Assembly (NCBI GenBank): GCA_029876055.1
Contig: CM056875.1
Location: forward strand, 8,953,001-9,017,000
Reading direction: 5' to 3'
Length of the DNA stretch: 64,000 nt
Source of the DNA: Madurella fahalii
Lineage: Eukaryota > Ascomycota > Sordariomycetes > Sordariales
The translations under genes were made by a program, and so were the position numbers. The notes under the pieces were generated by a model that saw only the letters and a list, made by a program, of their open reading frames with translations, was not told the origin of the DNA and did not search any database. This document shows, in pieces, positions 1-11,831 of this stretch (position 1 is its first letter; every line of letters starts with the position of its first letter).

Positions 1-423
1 GGTAACGCACGAATGGGGGCCGTTGCAGGCACGCGGCAGTACAAATACCCTACACTCTACGTTCTGCGGGTGGCCGGTAAAGCTGCCAGGGTTGCCAAGG
101 GTGGGAGGCGGCGGCGCAGTACCGATAAGCATCCAACGTACAGTACCGTGCGGTTGGCATTAGGTGACACTATGTAGCTGCAAACAGATGCTCCGTTTCC
201 CCTCAGGTATGTACCTTAATGCAGGCCAACTGCAGGAGAACCGGCGTCTACTTTGTGGTCAACAGTATTGCTTAAGTACCCCCGCCAAAGGCGAAGACCA
301 ACCCCAAGTCGTATCGCGAGAACCGCGTTTCCCTCCCCACCGCCCAAACGAACCCGCACACAAACCCACTCACTAACTAGTACTTACCACTAGTATACTC
401 TTTTACCTCCACCCATCGCCAAA
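1..423. other. 5' flank of the first FAD oxidase
   Basis: No gene is supported here. The stretch is the upstream flank of the plus-strand FAD oxidase that starts at 424. A GTACAGTACCG motif near 141 resembles GTACAGTAC strings found in other intergenic regions of the window (20.9 kb, 60.66 kb). Confidence 0.5.
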
Positions 424-1936
424 ATGCCCGACTTGCTCAACACGCTGGCCACAGTCCTCGGCAATGACTCCGGGTTGCTCTCCCAGCCCGGCAGCGACGA
501 GTACGAGAAAGACAACTGCTCCTACTTCAGCGCCTTTGAGAATGAGCTCAAACCCTCCTTCATTGCCAAACCTGCTACTGTCCAGCAGGTCCAGGCTTTG
601 ATCCGGGAGCTCCGGCCCCATGTCCTCGCCGGGTCCTGCCGGATTGCCGTCCGTGGAGCGGGCCACACCCCGTTCGCGGGCAGCGCAAATATAGCTGCCG
701 GCGTCACAATTGACATGCGGCGCCTCAGGGGTGTTGCGCTGAGCCCGGACAAATCAACCGTCGAGATCGCCGTCGGGGAGACCTGGGCGACCGTGTATAC
801 CGAGTTGGAGAAGCACAGTCTTACAGTTGCTGGTGCGCGCGTTGGCCGCATCGGTGTTGCCGGTTATATCTTGGGGGGTAAGCTTCGGGGAAACACACCG
901 GCTACTTGCCTACCAAAGACAGTTCTGCTAATCTTCTCTCCCGAAACTCTCCCTTAAAGGCGGATTGTCAATGTTCTCCTCACGTTGGGGATTCGCATGT
1001 GACTCCGTCACCGAGTTCAAGGTCGTGCTGGCCTCGGGCGAGCTTGTCCGCGCCCACGCGGGCGAGAATGCCGATCTTTGGACCGCGCTCAAGGGCGGGC
1101 TGAACAATTTTGGCCTCGTTACTTCCATCACAATGAAGACGTTCAGCGCGGGAGACATCTGGGGCGGGGTTACCTACTACCTGCCCGGCACCTTTTCGGA
1201 GCTCCTTCGGAACGCCTGCGAGTTTGTTCACAACGAGACCGACGAGGACGCCCACATCATGTGTAGCGCCGGCTACGGCTTTGGCCACCAAGCCGTAACG
1301 TGTGTCATGTACCACACGCAGGGAAAACCGAACCCGCCTTCGCTACAGCGTTTCACGGCCGTACAGCCGCAGATCGAGCAGATGTGCTCCATGAGGACGT
1401 CAACCCACCTCGAGTTCTGCGAGGAACTGTCCAAGTTCTCCAACGACGGCATGAGGCAATACTGGGCCTCCGTCACTATCAAGCCAGACATTGCTCTAAT
1501 CGAGACTTTCTACAACAAGTGGCAGGAGACGCTAGCGACCATCAAGGACGCCGAAGGATTCATCTTCTCCTTCGGGTTCCATCCTTTGACCAAAGCACTG
1601 CTTACCAACTCGGCAAAAGCTGGCCCCAACGCTATGGATATCCCTGCGTCAGACGGGCCTCTGTTTGTGGTCTTGATCAATCCCTGCTGGGCGCTGGCCC
1701 GGGACGACAGTCGTATCTTCGCAGCCATCGAGAGCCTGGTGGCAGACTTCAGACAGGTCGCAGCCGACCGGGGACTGCTCCATCGCTACATCTTCACTAA
1801 TTATGCGTACCAGAAAGATAACGTCATGGCCGGGTACGGAGAGGAGAGCCTCCGGAGGCTCAGGGCGGTTAGCGCAAAGTACGATCCCGAGGGCGTGTTC
1901 CAGAAGGGTGTCCCTGGAGGTTTCAAGCTTTCCTGA
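424..1936 (+). CDS. BBE/6-HDNO-type FAD-linked oxidase, cytosolic form
   Basis: Two exons, 424-877 and 960-1936, joined by an 82-bp intron in phase 1, give 476 aa. The N-terminal half is a PCMH/FAD-binding-4 domain with RGAGH (His81, the expected site of the covalent 8-alpha-histidyl FAD bond) and the Gly-rich LGGGLS loop, followed by RWGFACDSV. The C-terminal half is the substrate domain and ends with the BBE motif YDPEGVFQ. The second cysteine that makes the flavin bicovalent in berberine bridge enzyme is not seen, so attachment is probably through His only. There is no signal peptide, unlike the paralog at 10172. Enzymes of this family oxidise alcohols, amines or alkaloid-like substrates in fungal secondary metabolism; the substrate cannot be told. 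It converges on the Pth11-like gene at 2106. Confidence 0.88.
878..959 (+). other. intron in BBE oxidase 1 inside the Gly-rich motif
   Basis: The donor is GTAAGC at 878 and the acceptor AAAG ends at 959. It splits a Gly codon (phase 1) in the GGG flavin-loop motif. The second oxidase has an intron at the same codon and phase. Confidence 0.85.
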
Positions 1937-2105
1937 ATACCTAGCAAGCATCTGGATTGTTGGTTTCTCGCGCCCGGTAAATGCAGCTAGTAGAAGCGAT
2001 GTGTTAGCTACCGACAGCACCGTTGAGATTTTCCATAGGCTAGAATACAGGCTCCCCATCATGGTTCATTCATACAATTAGGTAAATACACTTAGCACCT
2101 CCGCC

Positions 2106-3658
2106 TCAATGCCCTGGAGTCCGTGGAGCATTGCGAGCCTGCACGGATCTCATCTCGACCGTCACCGATCTGTGAATGCCTGGCCCCTCATGCGGCCGCG
2201 CCTCCACGTCTTGGGAGGCATAGATCTCACTGTAGCCCTTTCTCTGGAGGTGGGAGGTAGACTCGCTCTCCATACCATAGCTGCCCGCGCTCTTGTTGTA
2301 CGATGAACCTCCCTTGGAGCGGGACAGCAGCGACTGCAGGCTCGTCAAGAGCTTCATATCCTTGAATGCGCTGGTCCACACCTTGGCGAGCGATGGCATG
2401 CACGCTACAATGATAGACGTATAGGCCTCGACTTGGCTGTCACCACAGGTTAGTATATGCGTGTATCTCTTGGAAAACCGGGGGGAGGGGGGGGGATTCG
2501 ACACGTACATGCAAATATATGTCTGCGCCCCCGCCCACGAGACATCGTAGCCGTTGATGATCCTGATGCGGTAGTAGAGGGTCAAGGCGCTAGCTACTAG
2601 AGCACTGGCGGGAGAGATCTGGAGTCAGCCCAGGATCCATTCGCTGCAGAGGTAGTACCGTTGATCTAACTTACAAGAAACCGGTTGTGAAGATGCCGGC
2701 AATGCTGAGCTTCTTTCCCAGAGGTATCTGAAGCTTGAAGACGATGGGCAAGGGTAGAACAAAGATGGCAATATCTACGGCGATGTTCATGCCGGCCTGG
2801 ACCAACCCGGGGTTTGCAAGGTGGTTGCAGTTGGCAAGGATGGTGAGATCCCATGCCTGGCCAGTGTTCGGATGGGGCATGCAGTAGTAGAAGCAAAGAG
2901 GAACTGCTCAATTGTGTCAGCGCAGGTTTGTGGGAGCTTCGCGGATTTTTGGTTCGGACCTGTCATCCAGTACGTCCCGATCATGATGGCGAGGATGGTG
3001 TAGATGCACATTCTCAACCAGACTTTGCGTTGGAACGTGCGGTAGTAAAAGATCAAAATGCATGTCTTGGAAAAAAAGAGCATCGGCCCATAGATCAAGC
3101 TGGTGGCGAAGAGTTTCTATGACACGCCCGATCTAGGTCAATTCCGTGTTGCATGGCTGAGACCGAACTACTAGTACGAGAGCATGATAAGGGAGATGGG
3201 CTCGCACCTTCAGGTAGGCCTCGTCGAGGAAGCTCAACGGCGTGTCCCACGCATGTCTCGTGACACCCCCGACTGGACACAACGTTTTGCTCAGACCTCG
3301 AGCGTTGCGGGTGGGCGGGTGGTGGACTTACGGCTACAAGAGGCGCCGGTATACCCGGCAGCGAGTACCCAAGCGGCAATGACGGAAGCTGAGACCCTTT
3401 TCGTCAGCCACTCCTGAAGTGTGAGAGTGAGACTTCGCGAGGATGCCTACCGTCGTCGAGACCAAATGGGCGCTTCAGTTGACGTGACATGACCATTCGC
3501 GTGACAAGCAGTACGAGGGCGGTGAAGCCGAGCGTTATACCGACTGCCTGTACGGCGACGATGAGAGAAGGAGGGTCGACAAAGTTGGGCGGATCCCCGG
3601 ACGGATTTGGGGCGAGAGGGATCTCGGAGAGAGAGACGCCTGGTGGTAACGCATCCAT
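2106..3658 (-). CDS. Pth11/SAT4-type rhodopsin-fold integral membrane protein 1
   Basis: Seven exons: 3658-3451, 3388-3332, 3272-3208, 3116-2960, 2903-2675, 2604-2509 and 2436-2106. All phases close and give 380 aa. The first helix starts near residue 30, followed by KRPFGLDD, the family hallmark RHAWD, IYGPMLFFSK, CNHLANPG and the DIAIFVLPLPIVFKLQ helix, then a Ser-rich cytosolic tail. This order is that of the fungal SAT4/DUF3328-like rhodopsin domain (Pth11-related) proteins, proposed GPCR-like receptors or membrane sensors. The first and fifth introns need acceptors slightly downstream of the nearest AG (ending at 3389 and 2605); the nearer ones put stops in frame. The gene lies between the first FAD oxidase and the P450 and is divergent from the P450, so it may be a sensor within the cluster, which is inference. 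Confidence 0.8.
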
Positions 3659-5177
3659 GGTGGTGATTTCTGTTCCGGCGAGTGGTCGATTGGACAAGTA
3701 GCTAACGCGGGAGTCAGTCTGGTGTTGACGATATTGACCTTTGGGTCTTTTTAAAAAGAAATATCGGGACTTACTTCAGGGCGGGGGCAAGGGGCGTCTG
3801 GAACCGGTAAAGGCAGGCAGGGTTGGGAATGGCTATAAGGTTGGTAGCGTCTGCAACAAAGATAAAACATTCAAGGTCCGGGCCGTCCACGTCTTGGACT
3901 CCGGGCTGAATCTATGTGACGCTGATGGTGCAAGGTATTTTCCGTCCTACGCCCTCAGCCCCAGTGTTAATACTGTAAAGTACCTTGGTATTTGACGAAA
4001 CCACTTCCGGACGCCACTGAAACCCGCACTAGATTACACAAGGGACGTAAGGCCTTCCATGCCTCCGAATTGCATGTCATGCCAATGGTTGCAAAGATGT
4101 ATTACCGGACAGAGGTCGTAGCGTGAACTACATTGTATTAGATATTTCCCATGATATCCGTAGAGCAGAACACTCGATCCCTAGGTACTCATGGGCACCA
4201 CCATGCAAGTTGTCGGATAGATAGGTACAGTAGATATAAATATCTACGTATGTAGCCTGGGTAGACTAGGTGCGCACCCATGATTGCGATGTCGCCCGAC
4301 AACCAACTCGCAGGCGGCAAAATCACGAGCAATATCGGAGGGACCATTCAGATCTTGTTCGGTCCCGATGGTGGCTGCAGAAAATGGGGCACTGCCGTTC
4401 TAGATGGCGTCGAGCGTTCCAGGCGGGTAGATATTTAGCCCACCTTACCCACCTTCCTAGGTAGTAGTCTGAGGCGCAGAGTAGCAGTCCCCCCCTCCGC
4501 TCGGCCAAACGAGCCATTCACGGCCCAGCCGCCATTGGGGTTTGGTAGCATACGACCCGGTCCATTCCCTTTGGTTGACAAAGCGGGGCAAGCTGAGTAC
4601 CCTGCGTCTGACCCCGGAAAGCGGCACCCCAGCATATCAACTTGGGACGGTCGTGAAAAGTGGAAGAGGGGTCGACAGAGAGCGCTGCTTGCGCTGATAG
4701 TCGGGTACGATACCTTTGTTCCGGCTACACTTAATCTAAGGTGGCGTCAGCCCCCGGTGTAACCCTCCGGGTGATGAAGGGGCGTTGCACCTCTTCCGGC
4801 TTGTAACTGCCGAGCACTTGTGGCCCGAAACCGCGGCGCCGAGTCGGGTAAGATTGGCCGAACTTGAGACCAGCCGCATGATAGTTGCGCCGTTTACATA
4901 GAACCCTATGAGAATCGACTGGACGTGATGAATGCACTGTGCTGTTTGTTGGGTTGTCGGTGGGACGGTCGTATGCGGCGTAGTATAGTGTATTACATGC
5001 CATTACCAAGTATGCTTCATTCCGAGCCAAAAAGAGGAGATGAAGTTTGGAAGCCTACTCTGCGCTCTCCTGAGATTGTAGAGAGAAACATGATTTCCAC
5101 TACCGCTTGCCGTACCAGCTTCATCTTTGATGGACATGCCAGGAGCAACTATCGCCTAGGAAGAGTTAGTCGTTGAC
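3659..5177. other. intergenic region between receptor and P450
   Basis: This 1.5-kb divergent intergenic region holds no gene with codon structure or homology that I recognise. Short open stretches (for example 3741-3995) lack introns, domains and good starts. It must contain the promoters of the minus-strand receptor and the plus-strand P450. Confidence 0.5.
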
Positions 5178-7484
5178 ATGGACTCGATTCTGCTTCTTCA
5201 ATCCTCAATCCAGGGCCATCTGGCCCTTGAGTCGAAGATAGCCGCACTGGCCTCTTGCGTGCTCATTCTCTGCCTTGTTTTCGTGGTGAGTACCTAGTTC
5301 AAAGGTCGCACCGCTCTCGCGGTCCGTTTCCCAACGCTGACCAGGGGCGAGCACAGAAGCGCCTTTCCCTCCAGACATGGGCTTCTTCGTTGATAGTCAA
5401 CTTGCGGAGGTATTTCAAGGATCAGTGGGATATGTTTATTTACCCTATTGCGGCGAATAAGAGAATCAAGGCCGCATACTCTCAGGTGAAACCGTGCAAT
5501 CCCCATTTTCAACTTAGAAGAATTAGTCCCCGTTGGATCAATCACAGAGTGCTTACTCTTCTTCATAACCGACAGATGAATGGGAAGCCACTGCGCATGA
5601 ACTCGCCCGAGAGCTGGATCACGCTCGTCTCCTCCCCTGAGCTCATCAAAGATATCAAAAACGCCACCAACGACCAATTGTCTCTTCACGCGGCCGCAAA
5701 AGAGGTAGAGAACTTCGCTTCGTGGGGCTATCCGGACGTTCCTAACCTACTTTAAAGATACTCAAACCCGAATATACTATGAATGGCTTCAACTGGCACG
5801 ACCAGAGGGGCATTGAAGGAATCGGTTTCGTCAGGACACTGCGCACGCTGTTGACGACCCATCTTCCAAAACTCACCCCGGGGGTTCGTGCCATCATTGA
5901 TAGAACATTTGCCGAGGAGCTCGGAGCCTCCCGAACCGCCAACGGTAGGCTGCTACGCTGTAGGAAACCGTTCTCTTGGCGCTGCTGACGATGATGCACA
6001 GTCTTGACTCTCTCCAAGAAGGTTGTTACCAAGATTAGTGCCTACGCCTTCTTTGGTCTGGACTACGGTGAGTGATGGAATTCTTACCGACTAGTAGATT
6101 TCTCTCTAGAGGCTGACGGGATAATATACGAATAATTACAGTGAGCAATAACGAGTTCATCGACGCCGCCTATTACTACAACGAGGATGTGCTTTACGGC
6201 TCTGAGTTACTTCGTGTCTCGCCCAGGTTCCTGAGGCCGTAAGCAATGCCTTCTCCCTTTTTCTCGCGTGCTGCTCGTGAACTTTCCTCCGCGGTGCGCC
6301 GGCTAATTCATTACTCTTCAGGGTGATCGGAATGTTTATGCCCAAATTCCTGACCCGACAGCGCATCTTCTTCCGTGGTTTGGTTGCCATCATTGAGCAT
6401 CGCATGAAAAATCCCAGCAGCAGCAAGGAATACGTAAGTGATGATGACCTCCATCGATGGGACCGCTGCATCCGGGGTGGAGTAATTTATGGTGGCGCGA
6501 ATTTCTGATGCGATGGGTTACAGAACGATGTCATCCAGTGGATCATAGACACGTCGCCCAAATCTAAGCCATGGACACCGGGCCGGATGGCCTTTGAAGT
6601 GATGGCCATCTGGTTCGGCTCCGTGCAAGGTCTTGCTACGGTAGGGACTGGACATGTTTGTTTGCACGCCAGGCCACCGCAGTGTCACACTGACAAAATG
6701 TGTGCCTTCCAGACTTTGACTTTTGCCATTTTCAGCCTCTGCGAGCACCCCGAATATATCAAACCGCTTCGTGATGAGATTGAGGGCGTTGCCGGGGGTG
6801 AATTCCTGGTAGACGGCGAAGGTCTTCCCCTGATGGATAGCTTCTTGAAGGAATGCTCACGATGGACGCCCGTTGAATCTGGTCAGTACTACAGCCTGCT
6901 TTGCATGAACACTCACACATGATAAACATTCGCTGATCGATGCTGCGGTCTAATTTCGCAGTCACTGCTCGCCGATGCGCTCTGAAAGACTTTAGCTTCT
7001 CTGACGGCACCCGCGTCGCGAGGGGTGAGTGGGTTGGCATCCCGGTTGGGCCAATGCTTCGAGATCCAACCAAATACCCCCAACCGGACGTCTTTGACGG
7101 TTTCCGCTTTGCCGACCCCAAGATTATCGGGAGGGAGTCGTCGATACAACTCGAGGGACCATCCAAGTTTACGGATATCTCCGAAACGTGGCATGTATGG
7201 GGTACCGGCAAGCTGACTTGGTAGGTGGCACATTGTTTCCCCGTTCCCGGTTGCCAACGATATTCTCTCTCCCAGTTGCTGACTCGAGTGCAATCTGATT
7301 GTTATTTAGCCCTGGGCGGTTCTTTGTCTCTTATGTTATGAAGCACGTCATGTATCACATTCTGGACACTTACGATCCCGAGATGGTGGAGAGAAATCGC
7401 AAGTACACGATCAATTGGCGGACCTTGACCTTGCCGGGCCTGGGTGTGAAAGCCAACTTCAAGCCGAGAGACCGGTACATGTAA
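5178..7484 (+). CDS. cytochrome P450 monooxygenase, 11 exons
   Basis: Exons are 5178-5285, 5357-5485, 5576-5704, 5758-5944, 6002-6067, 6142-6238, 6322-6433, 6524-6640, 6713-6881, 6962-7220 and 7310-7484; phases close, giving 515 aa. The N-terminus has one membrane anchor (about residues 22-36), placing it at the ER. The K-helix ExxR is ECSR (Glu362-Arg365), the PERF-like segment is VFDGFRF, and the heme loop is WGTGKLTCPGRFF with axial Cys458. The last intron splits the Cys codon. The I-helix region (FGSVQGLATT) lacks the usual acidic residue before the Thr pair. The heme and PERF surroundings resemble fungal secondary-metabolism P450s of the kaurene-oxidase or CYP68-like type. It converges on the SDR gene and sits between two FAD oxidases, suggesting joint tailoring of one product; substrate unknown. 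Confidence 0.88.
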
Positions 7485-7584
7485 TCTTGATGCGGCGGAT
7501 GATACTCAAGGTGAAGATTTGTCGTTGAAATGCGTTGTGGCCTTTTATGGGCTGGTCCCGGGTGTTTCCCACGTCTGGTCTGAT

Positions 7585-7680
7585 TTCCTCTTTCGTTTTT
7601 CTTTCTCTCTTTCTTTCTTTTTTTCACGCACAGAAAAAAAAAACGAAAAAGAAAAGAAAAGAAAAAGAAAAATGAGAGGA
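7585..7680. repeat. polypyrimidine tract followed by polypurine tract (imperfect inverted repeat)
   Basis: About 40 nt of C/T-rich sequence beginning TCCTCTTTCGTTTTTC is followed after a short spacer by about 45 nt of A/G-rich sequence ending GAAAAATGAGAGGA. The arms are imperfectly complementary and could fold as one long hairpin in the 3' region of the P450 transcript or act as a bidirectional poly(A)-type boundary. Confidence 0.6.
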
Positions 7681-8058
7681 AAGGAAAGTTAGCTTCTGCT
7701 TTAGCAACAGATCCCCTAGAACTGCTCACATCTCCTCTCATTGTGTAACCAGGGAATGACCTGCATGCAATTACCTACCCCAACAATAGTGAACGCAAAA
7801 TTCGACCGGTGCTGACATTTATGGAGCGAGTGCCCGGCTTCGGCATGAAACCGGCGGCCCGGAAACGTTTTGACACATGGATGGGGGTGGATGGGAAGTG
7901 CGAAGGAGATGAAACTAGTTGATTTGAGTGCAGCACGCCTTACCCATATAAGCTACCGATGGCTAAGCAATCACACCAAAATCCCAGACGGACATTAAAG
8001 AGAATTTTTACACTTCCCATCAGGTGGTTCCCCATTCCAACACATGCAGCCTACCCGC
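7681..8058. other. intergenic region between P450 and SDR 3' ends
   Basis: Convergent 3' flanks of the P450 and the SDR. No gene is seen. Confidence 0.5.
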
Positions 8059-9083
8059 CTACTTGTTCCGCTGAGCCAACACGTCGAGCCCCGTCCTGAT
8101 CTGCACGCCACTGTCCTGTAACGAGTGTGTAAGTGCTACTCTCTACTGAAGCCCGGTTTATCCAGTTGCGAACTTGTGTCAACGTACCATCATCCAGGTC
8201 GGAAGATACGACGTGCCAAACTTGACGGCTCCCGCACTTGCACCGTACCAAAACTTCCCGGTCCTGCCCCGAATGATTTCGGAGACGACACGCTTTGCAT
8301 AATCGGCAGCCTCCATTCTAGGCGCTCCCTCTTGACCCCTAGCTCGGTCTCGGATGGTCTCCTCGACTGGCAAATACAGAGACCCCTCTGGCAACTTCCA
8401 GTCGTCAAAATGACTCTGTCCTTTTGTCTTTAGCGCCCCGGTCACGACAGACAGCACCTTGACATGGAATGGCGCAAGTTCAAGGCGCATTGTCTCGGCC
8501 ATGATCTCTGCGGATCTCTTAGATGCAGCAAAGACCCCTAAATACCCCAAATGTAACTCAGTTTAGCAATCAACCATACAGTCGTCCTAGCCCGGGAGGT
8601 ACGCGAAAAGCGAGTAAGCGAGTGAGAAAACCAACCTTGGTAAGGAACGTTGAGATATCCGGACAAGGATGTGATGAAGACGACTGTGCCTTGGGCCTCG
8701 ATCAGCAGAGGCGCAAATGCCTGCGTCACTGCCAGCTGGCCCCAGACGTTGGTTTCGAACAGGGCCCTGGCAGCGTCGATATCCTCGTCGAGAAGTGGCA
8801 TGAAGTGGTTGCGGGCGGCACAGTTGACAAGATAGGTTAGCCCCCCACCAGTAGTCTCGGCCTTCACGGCCTCGGCAGCCGCTCGAATATCGGCCGGCTT
8901 AGTGATGTCGAGCTGGAGCAACTTGACGTTAGGCAGGGCCTCAACCTTGGACATTGTCGTTAAGCTGCGAGAGGTAGCGAAGACGTAGTAGCCACGGGCC
9001 TGGAACTCGACCGCCAACGCCGAGCCAGCCCCGCCATCGCTGCAGCCCGTGATCAAGACGGTGCCCTTCAGCTCCGAAGACAT
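8059..9083 (-). CDS. short-chain dehydrogenase/reductase, Ayr1-like, with Phe in place of the catalytic Tyr
   Basis: Three exons (9083-8636, 8537-8188, 8115-8059) give 284 aa. An in-frame ATG at 9092 would add MTI. The Rossmann start ITGCSDGGAGSA (residues 11-21) and the overall pattern match fungal NADPH-dependent 1-acyl-dihydroxyacetone-phosphate reductase (Ayr1)-like SDRs. The catalytic Ser is in the ITSLSG stretch near 139-141. Where the family has YxxxK the sequence reads GVFAASK, so Phe152 replaces Tyr and Lys156 is kept. The NNAG loop is also altered, to NCAA. The phase-1 splice (8636/8537) that builds this motif is clean, so this is not a splicing artefact. The enzyme may be inactive as a classical oxidoreductase, may use another acid, or may serve a different reaction in the nearby oxidative cluster. 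Confidence 0.85.
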
Positions 9084-10171
9084 GATGGTCAAACTGGAAC
9101 TTCTAGGGGAAACTCGGGATCGTTAGTTCGAGATCTGCTGAGCAATCAATGTGTAGAAATAGGTATTCTTCCAAGAAGGGCTAGGCTTTGGTGGGGTGGT
9201 TGACCAGGACTTTCGGAATCGGAGGGTAAGACGGGGGATAGAGTTGGGGAAAACTGCCCCAGGGGACAGGGGTCCCCTCTGATGAGAGGGCCACACTTAA
9301 CGGGATGGCGCCCCGGGATTGGGACTTGCCGTGGGCCCATTTTTCTTTTGCACCGCAAGTACATACAGTAATTACACGTAGGGGCCGTCCTGGCCATTGC
9401 TCCTTAGACAGGACGATCAATTCAGCACTCTTTTCCACACCTGTTGCAGGCTCAATTGACGAGCTTCTTTTGCGTGAAAAGCGATCTCCCTCTGATCAGA
9501 GGGAGCTCTATCTGCATATTATGTTAACCTTGTTTAGGCTGCAGGGACCCAATTTGTGGTGGTGTCGTCTGCTGTCTTGTCTATCTTCCATGTCTGTTCG
9601 GCATTTGGCCACCTTTGCCCTCCCCCTTGTTTGTTGTGTATGTGGGTGTAGATGTGAGTTTCTTCTCCAACAATATTATTGTTTGATGGTTGGCGATCCT
9701 GTATGGAATTGGGAGCATATTGTTCCATTATATGCAGCTGTGAGCAGGGGATGGGACTTGATGGTGTTGGGACGAACCTATGAGAGTCGTTTATTGCCCA
9801 CTTCTCGGCCGCTCCTCGTGGCTGCACAGCTGTGGACTGTGTCATGAAGGGTACCTTAGGGATTCTCTATATCCCTTTTTTCTTTTTTGTACATATTAGA
9901 AACCCACGCCGCAGCAGTGCGCGTGAAGGCGCTCAATACTCGACTCGATAAATTGATTTCGCCGCGTAAGCCGGGCCGGTGCTGCTTCGAAGAACAACAG
10001 AGGCACAGGGTGAAGGTAGTATTCGGCCACGAGAATGCAACATAAATATATTGCTAAAGCGCTTTCTGTCTCTTCTAGCCAGTCGATCGAGCAATGTTAA
10101 ATTTGACGATACTCTGCAAAGTTCAGCACACACTGTCTCACAGACCAAACTCAAAATAACTTGGTTTCACC
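9084..10171. other. divergent intergenic region with repeat fragments
   Basis: Separates the SDR from the secreted FAD oxidase. It contains a CCCCTCTGATGAGAGGG palindrome-like string at 9274-9290 and the perfect 20-bp palindrome at 9486-9505, followed by T-rich sequence. It looks like a fragment of a dispersed element; no gene is supported. Confidence 0.5.
9486..9505. repeat. dispersed 20-bp palindrome, copy 1
   Basis: The sequence CTCCCTCTGATCAGAGGGAG is its own reverse complement. The same 20-mer recurs at 12784 and, with two changes, at 30890. Confidence 0.85.
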
Positions 10172-11831
10172 ATGTATCCGCTATCACACACCCTGCACGT
10201 GGTTTGCCTGTGGGTGCTCTTTTCTACCTACACAGCTACAGCCACCGGAATCTGTACAACCTTGGCCTCGCTGTTGCCCAACCGCGTGGCATTCCCCGGA
10301 GACGGGGCTTACAATGCCTCCACGGCGTCGTATGCTTACGCCAACCAGCAGACGCAGAGACCCTCGTGCATCGTCAGGCCGTCCAGTACCGCAGATGTAT
10401 CTTTGGTAGTGAAGTCGCTGCGGGAGGCTCCTCAGGTTCCCTTCGCCATCAGGAGCGGAGGACACGCAACCAATCGGGGGTTCTCAAACATCGATGGCAG
10501 CGTCACGGTAGACCTGACTTCCATCAATGCTGTCCGAGTCCGTGAAGACGGCGTGACTGTCTCCATCGGCACGGGCGCGACCTGGGGAGATGTATATCCG
10601 GTTTTGGATGCTCGAAAGCGGTCTTTGAACGGAGGCCGGGCTTCTAATGTTGGCGTTGGCGGCTTACTTTCAGGAGGTATATATGAATATCTCTATACTC
10701 TGTCACTTTCTCGCCAAGCCCTCTCTTATGTATTTGGAAACGTGCGATGACAGCTAACAAATGCTTTGGAGGAAAGGCGGAATTGGCTTTTTTGCACTAC
10801 AATATGGGTTCGCGTGTGATGCCGTGGTGAACATGGAAGTTGTGCTTGCGACTGGAGCCGTTGTCAATGCCAATGAAAAATCTAATCGTGACTTGTTCAT
10901 AGCACTCAAGGGTGGCCAGAACAACTTCGGCATCGTCACGCGATTTGACATCACGACAATCCCCCAGGGTCAGATCTGGGGCGGCGGTGTTGTCTATCCC
11001 GACTCGACTACCGCCGCGCAGATAGATGCTTTCACGCATTGGAAGACCCCGAGAAACTTTGACCCCGCATCCTCTGTCGAGCAGAGCCATGTCTACATTG
11101 GAGCGCAGCAGCTCTGGCTGGTGTCCAACCTCCTCGCCTACGCAAAGCCTACCCCATTCCCGGAAAATCTGAGAAACTTCACCGCGATTCAGCCCCAGAT
11201 GATCAGTTCGCTTCGTGTGACAAATGTCACAGACCTTGCAAATGAAATACAGTCGCAAAGCACTCCAAATCAATAGTAAGTGACCCCGGCGCCTCCAGGG
11301 CGTGGCCTCCTTCAACCCTACGGCGGGACGCTGACATGGGAGCTAAACAGCACCATTTTCGCCACAACAACCATCAGAAATTCCCCGACAATTCTCACAA
11401 AGGTTCACTCTCTTTGGAAGTCATCGGTTGGGCAGATGACGCGCAACAATGCCACAATTACATCCTCGCTCACACTGCAGTCGATTCCCGCGCCGCCGTC
11501 CAATCCGTCACGGACCAACATTCTCGGGTTCGACCCATCATCGAACCCCCAAAAAGATCTGGTCCTTGTTCTATGCTCAAGCTTTTGGGACGACCCGGCC
11601 GTCGGAGGACAGGTGGAAACAGCCGTCCAAGGCTTTATCACGGGTGTAGAGAACACTGCAAAGCAACAGGGTCTTCTCCATAGGTTCCGGTATCCCAATT
11701 ATGCGGCTGCCAGGTTTCAAGAACCCCTAGAAAGCACGGGGAACCTGGATGAGCTGAGGAGAGTAGCTAGGAAATACGACCCTGCAGGAATGTTCCAACG
11801 TCAAGTCATTGGGGGATGGAAGCTATATTAA
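10172..11831 (+). CDS. BBE/6-HDNO-type FAD-linked oxidase, secreted form
   Basis: Three exons (10172-10676, 10777-11275, 11351-11831) give 494 aa. Residues 1-26 are a hydrophobic leader (MYPLSHTLHVVCLWVLF...) that looks like a signal peptide. The PCMH domain carries RSGGH (His98, covalent FAD site) and the Gly loop LLSGGGIG, then QYGFACDAV; the C-terminal BBE motif is YDPAGMFQ. As in the paralog at 424, the second flavin-linking Cys is not evident. The first intron lies at the same codon and phase as the intron of the paralog, so the two share ancestry. Several NxT/S sequons (NAS, NVT, NAT) fit a secreted glycoprotein. It is divergent from the SDR. A role as extracellular or vesicular oxidase acting on the cluster product is inference. 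Confidence 0.88.

Noticed and set aside
3380..3451. Apparent frameshift between exons 1 and 2 of the Pth11-like gene at 2106
   Set aside because: The nearest acceptor (37-nt intron) shifts the frame, but the acceptor ending at 3389 (62-nt intron with a CTGAC branch site) joins LDD to ASVIAAW in frame.
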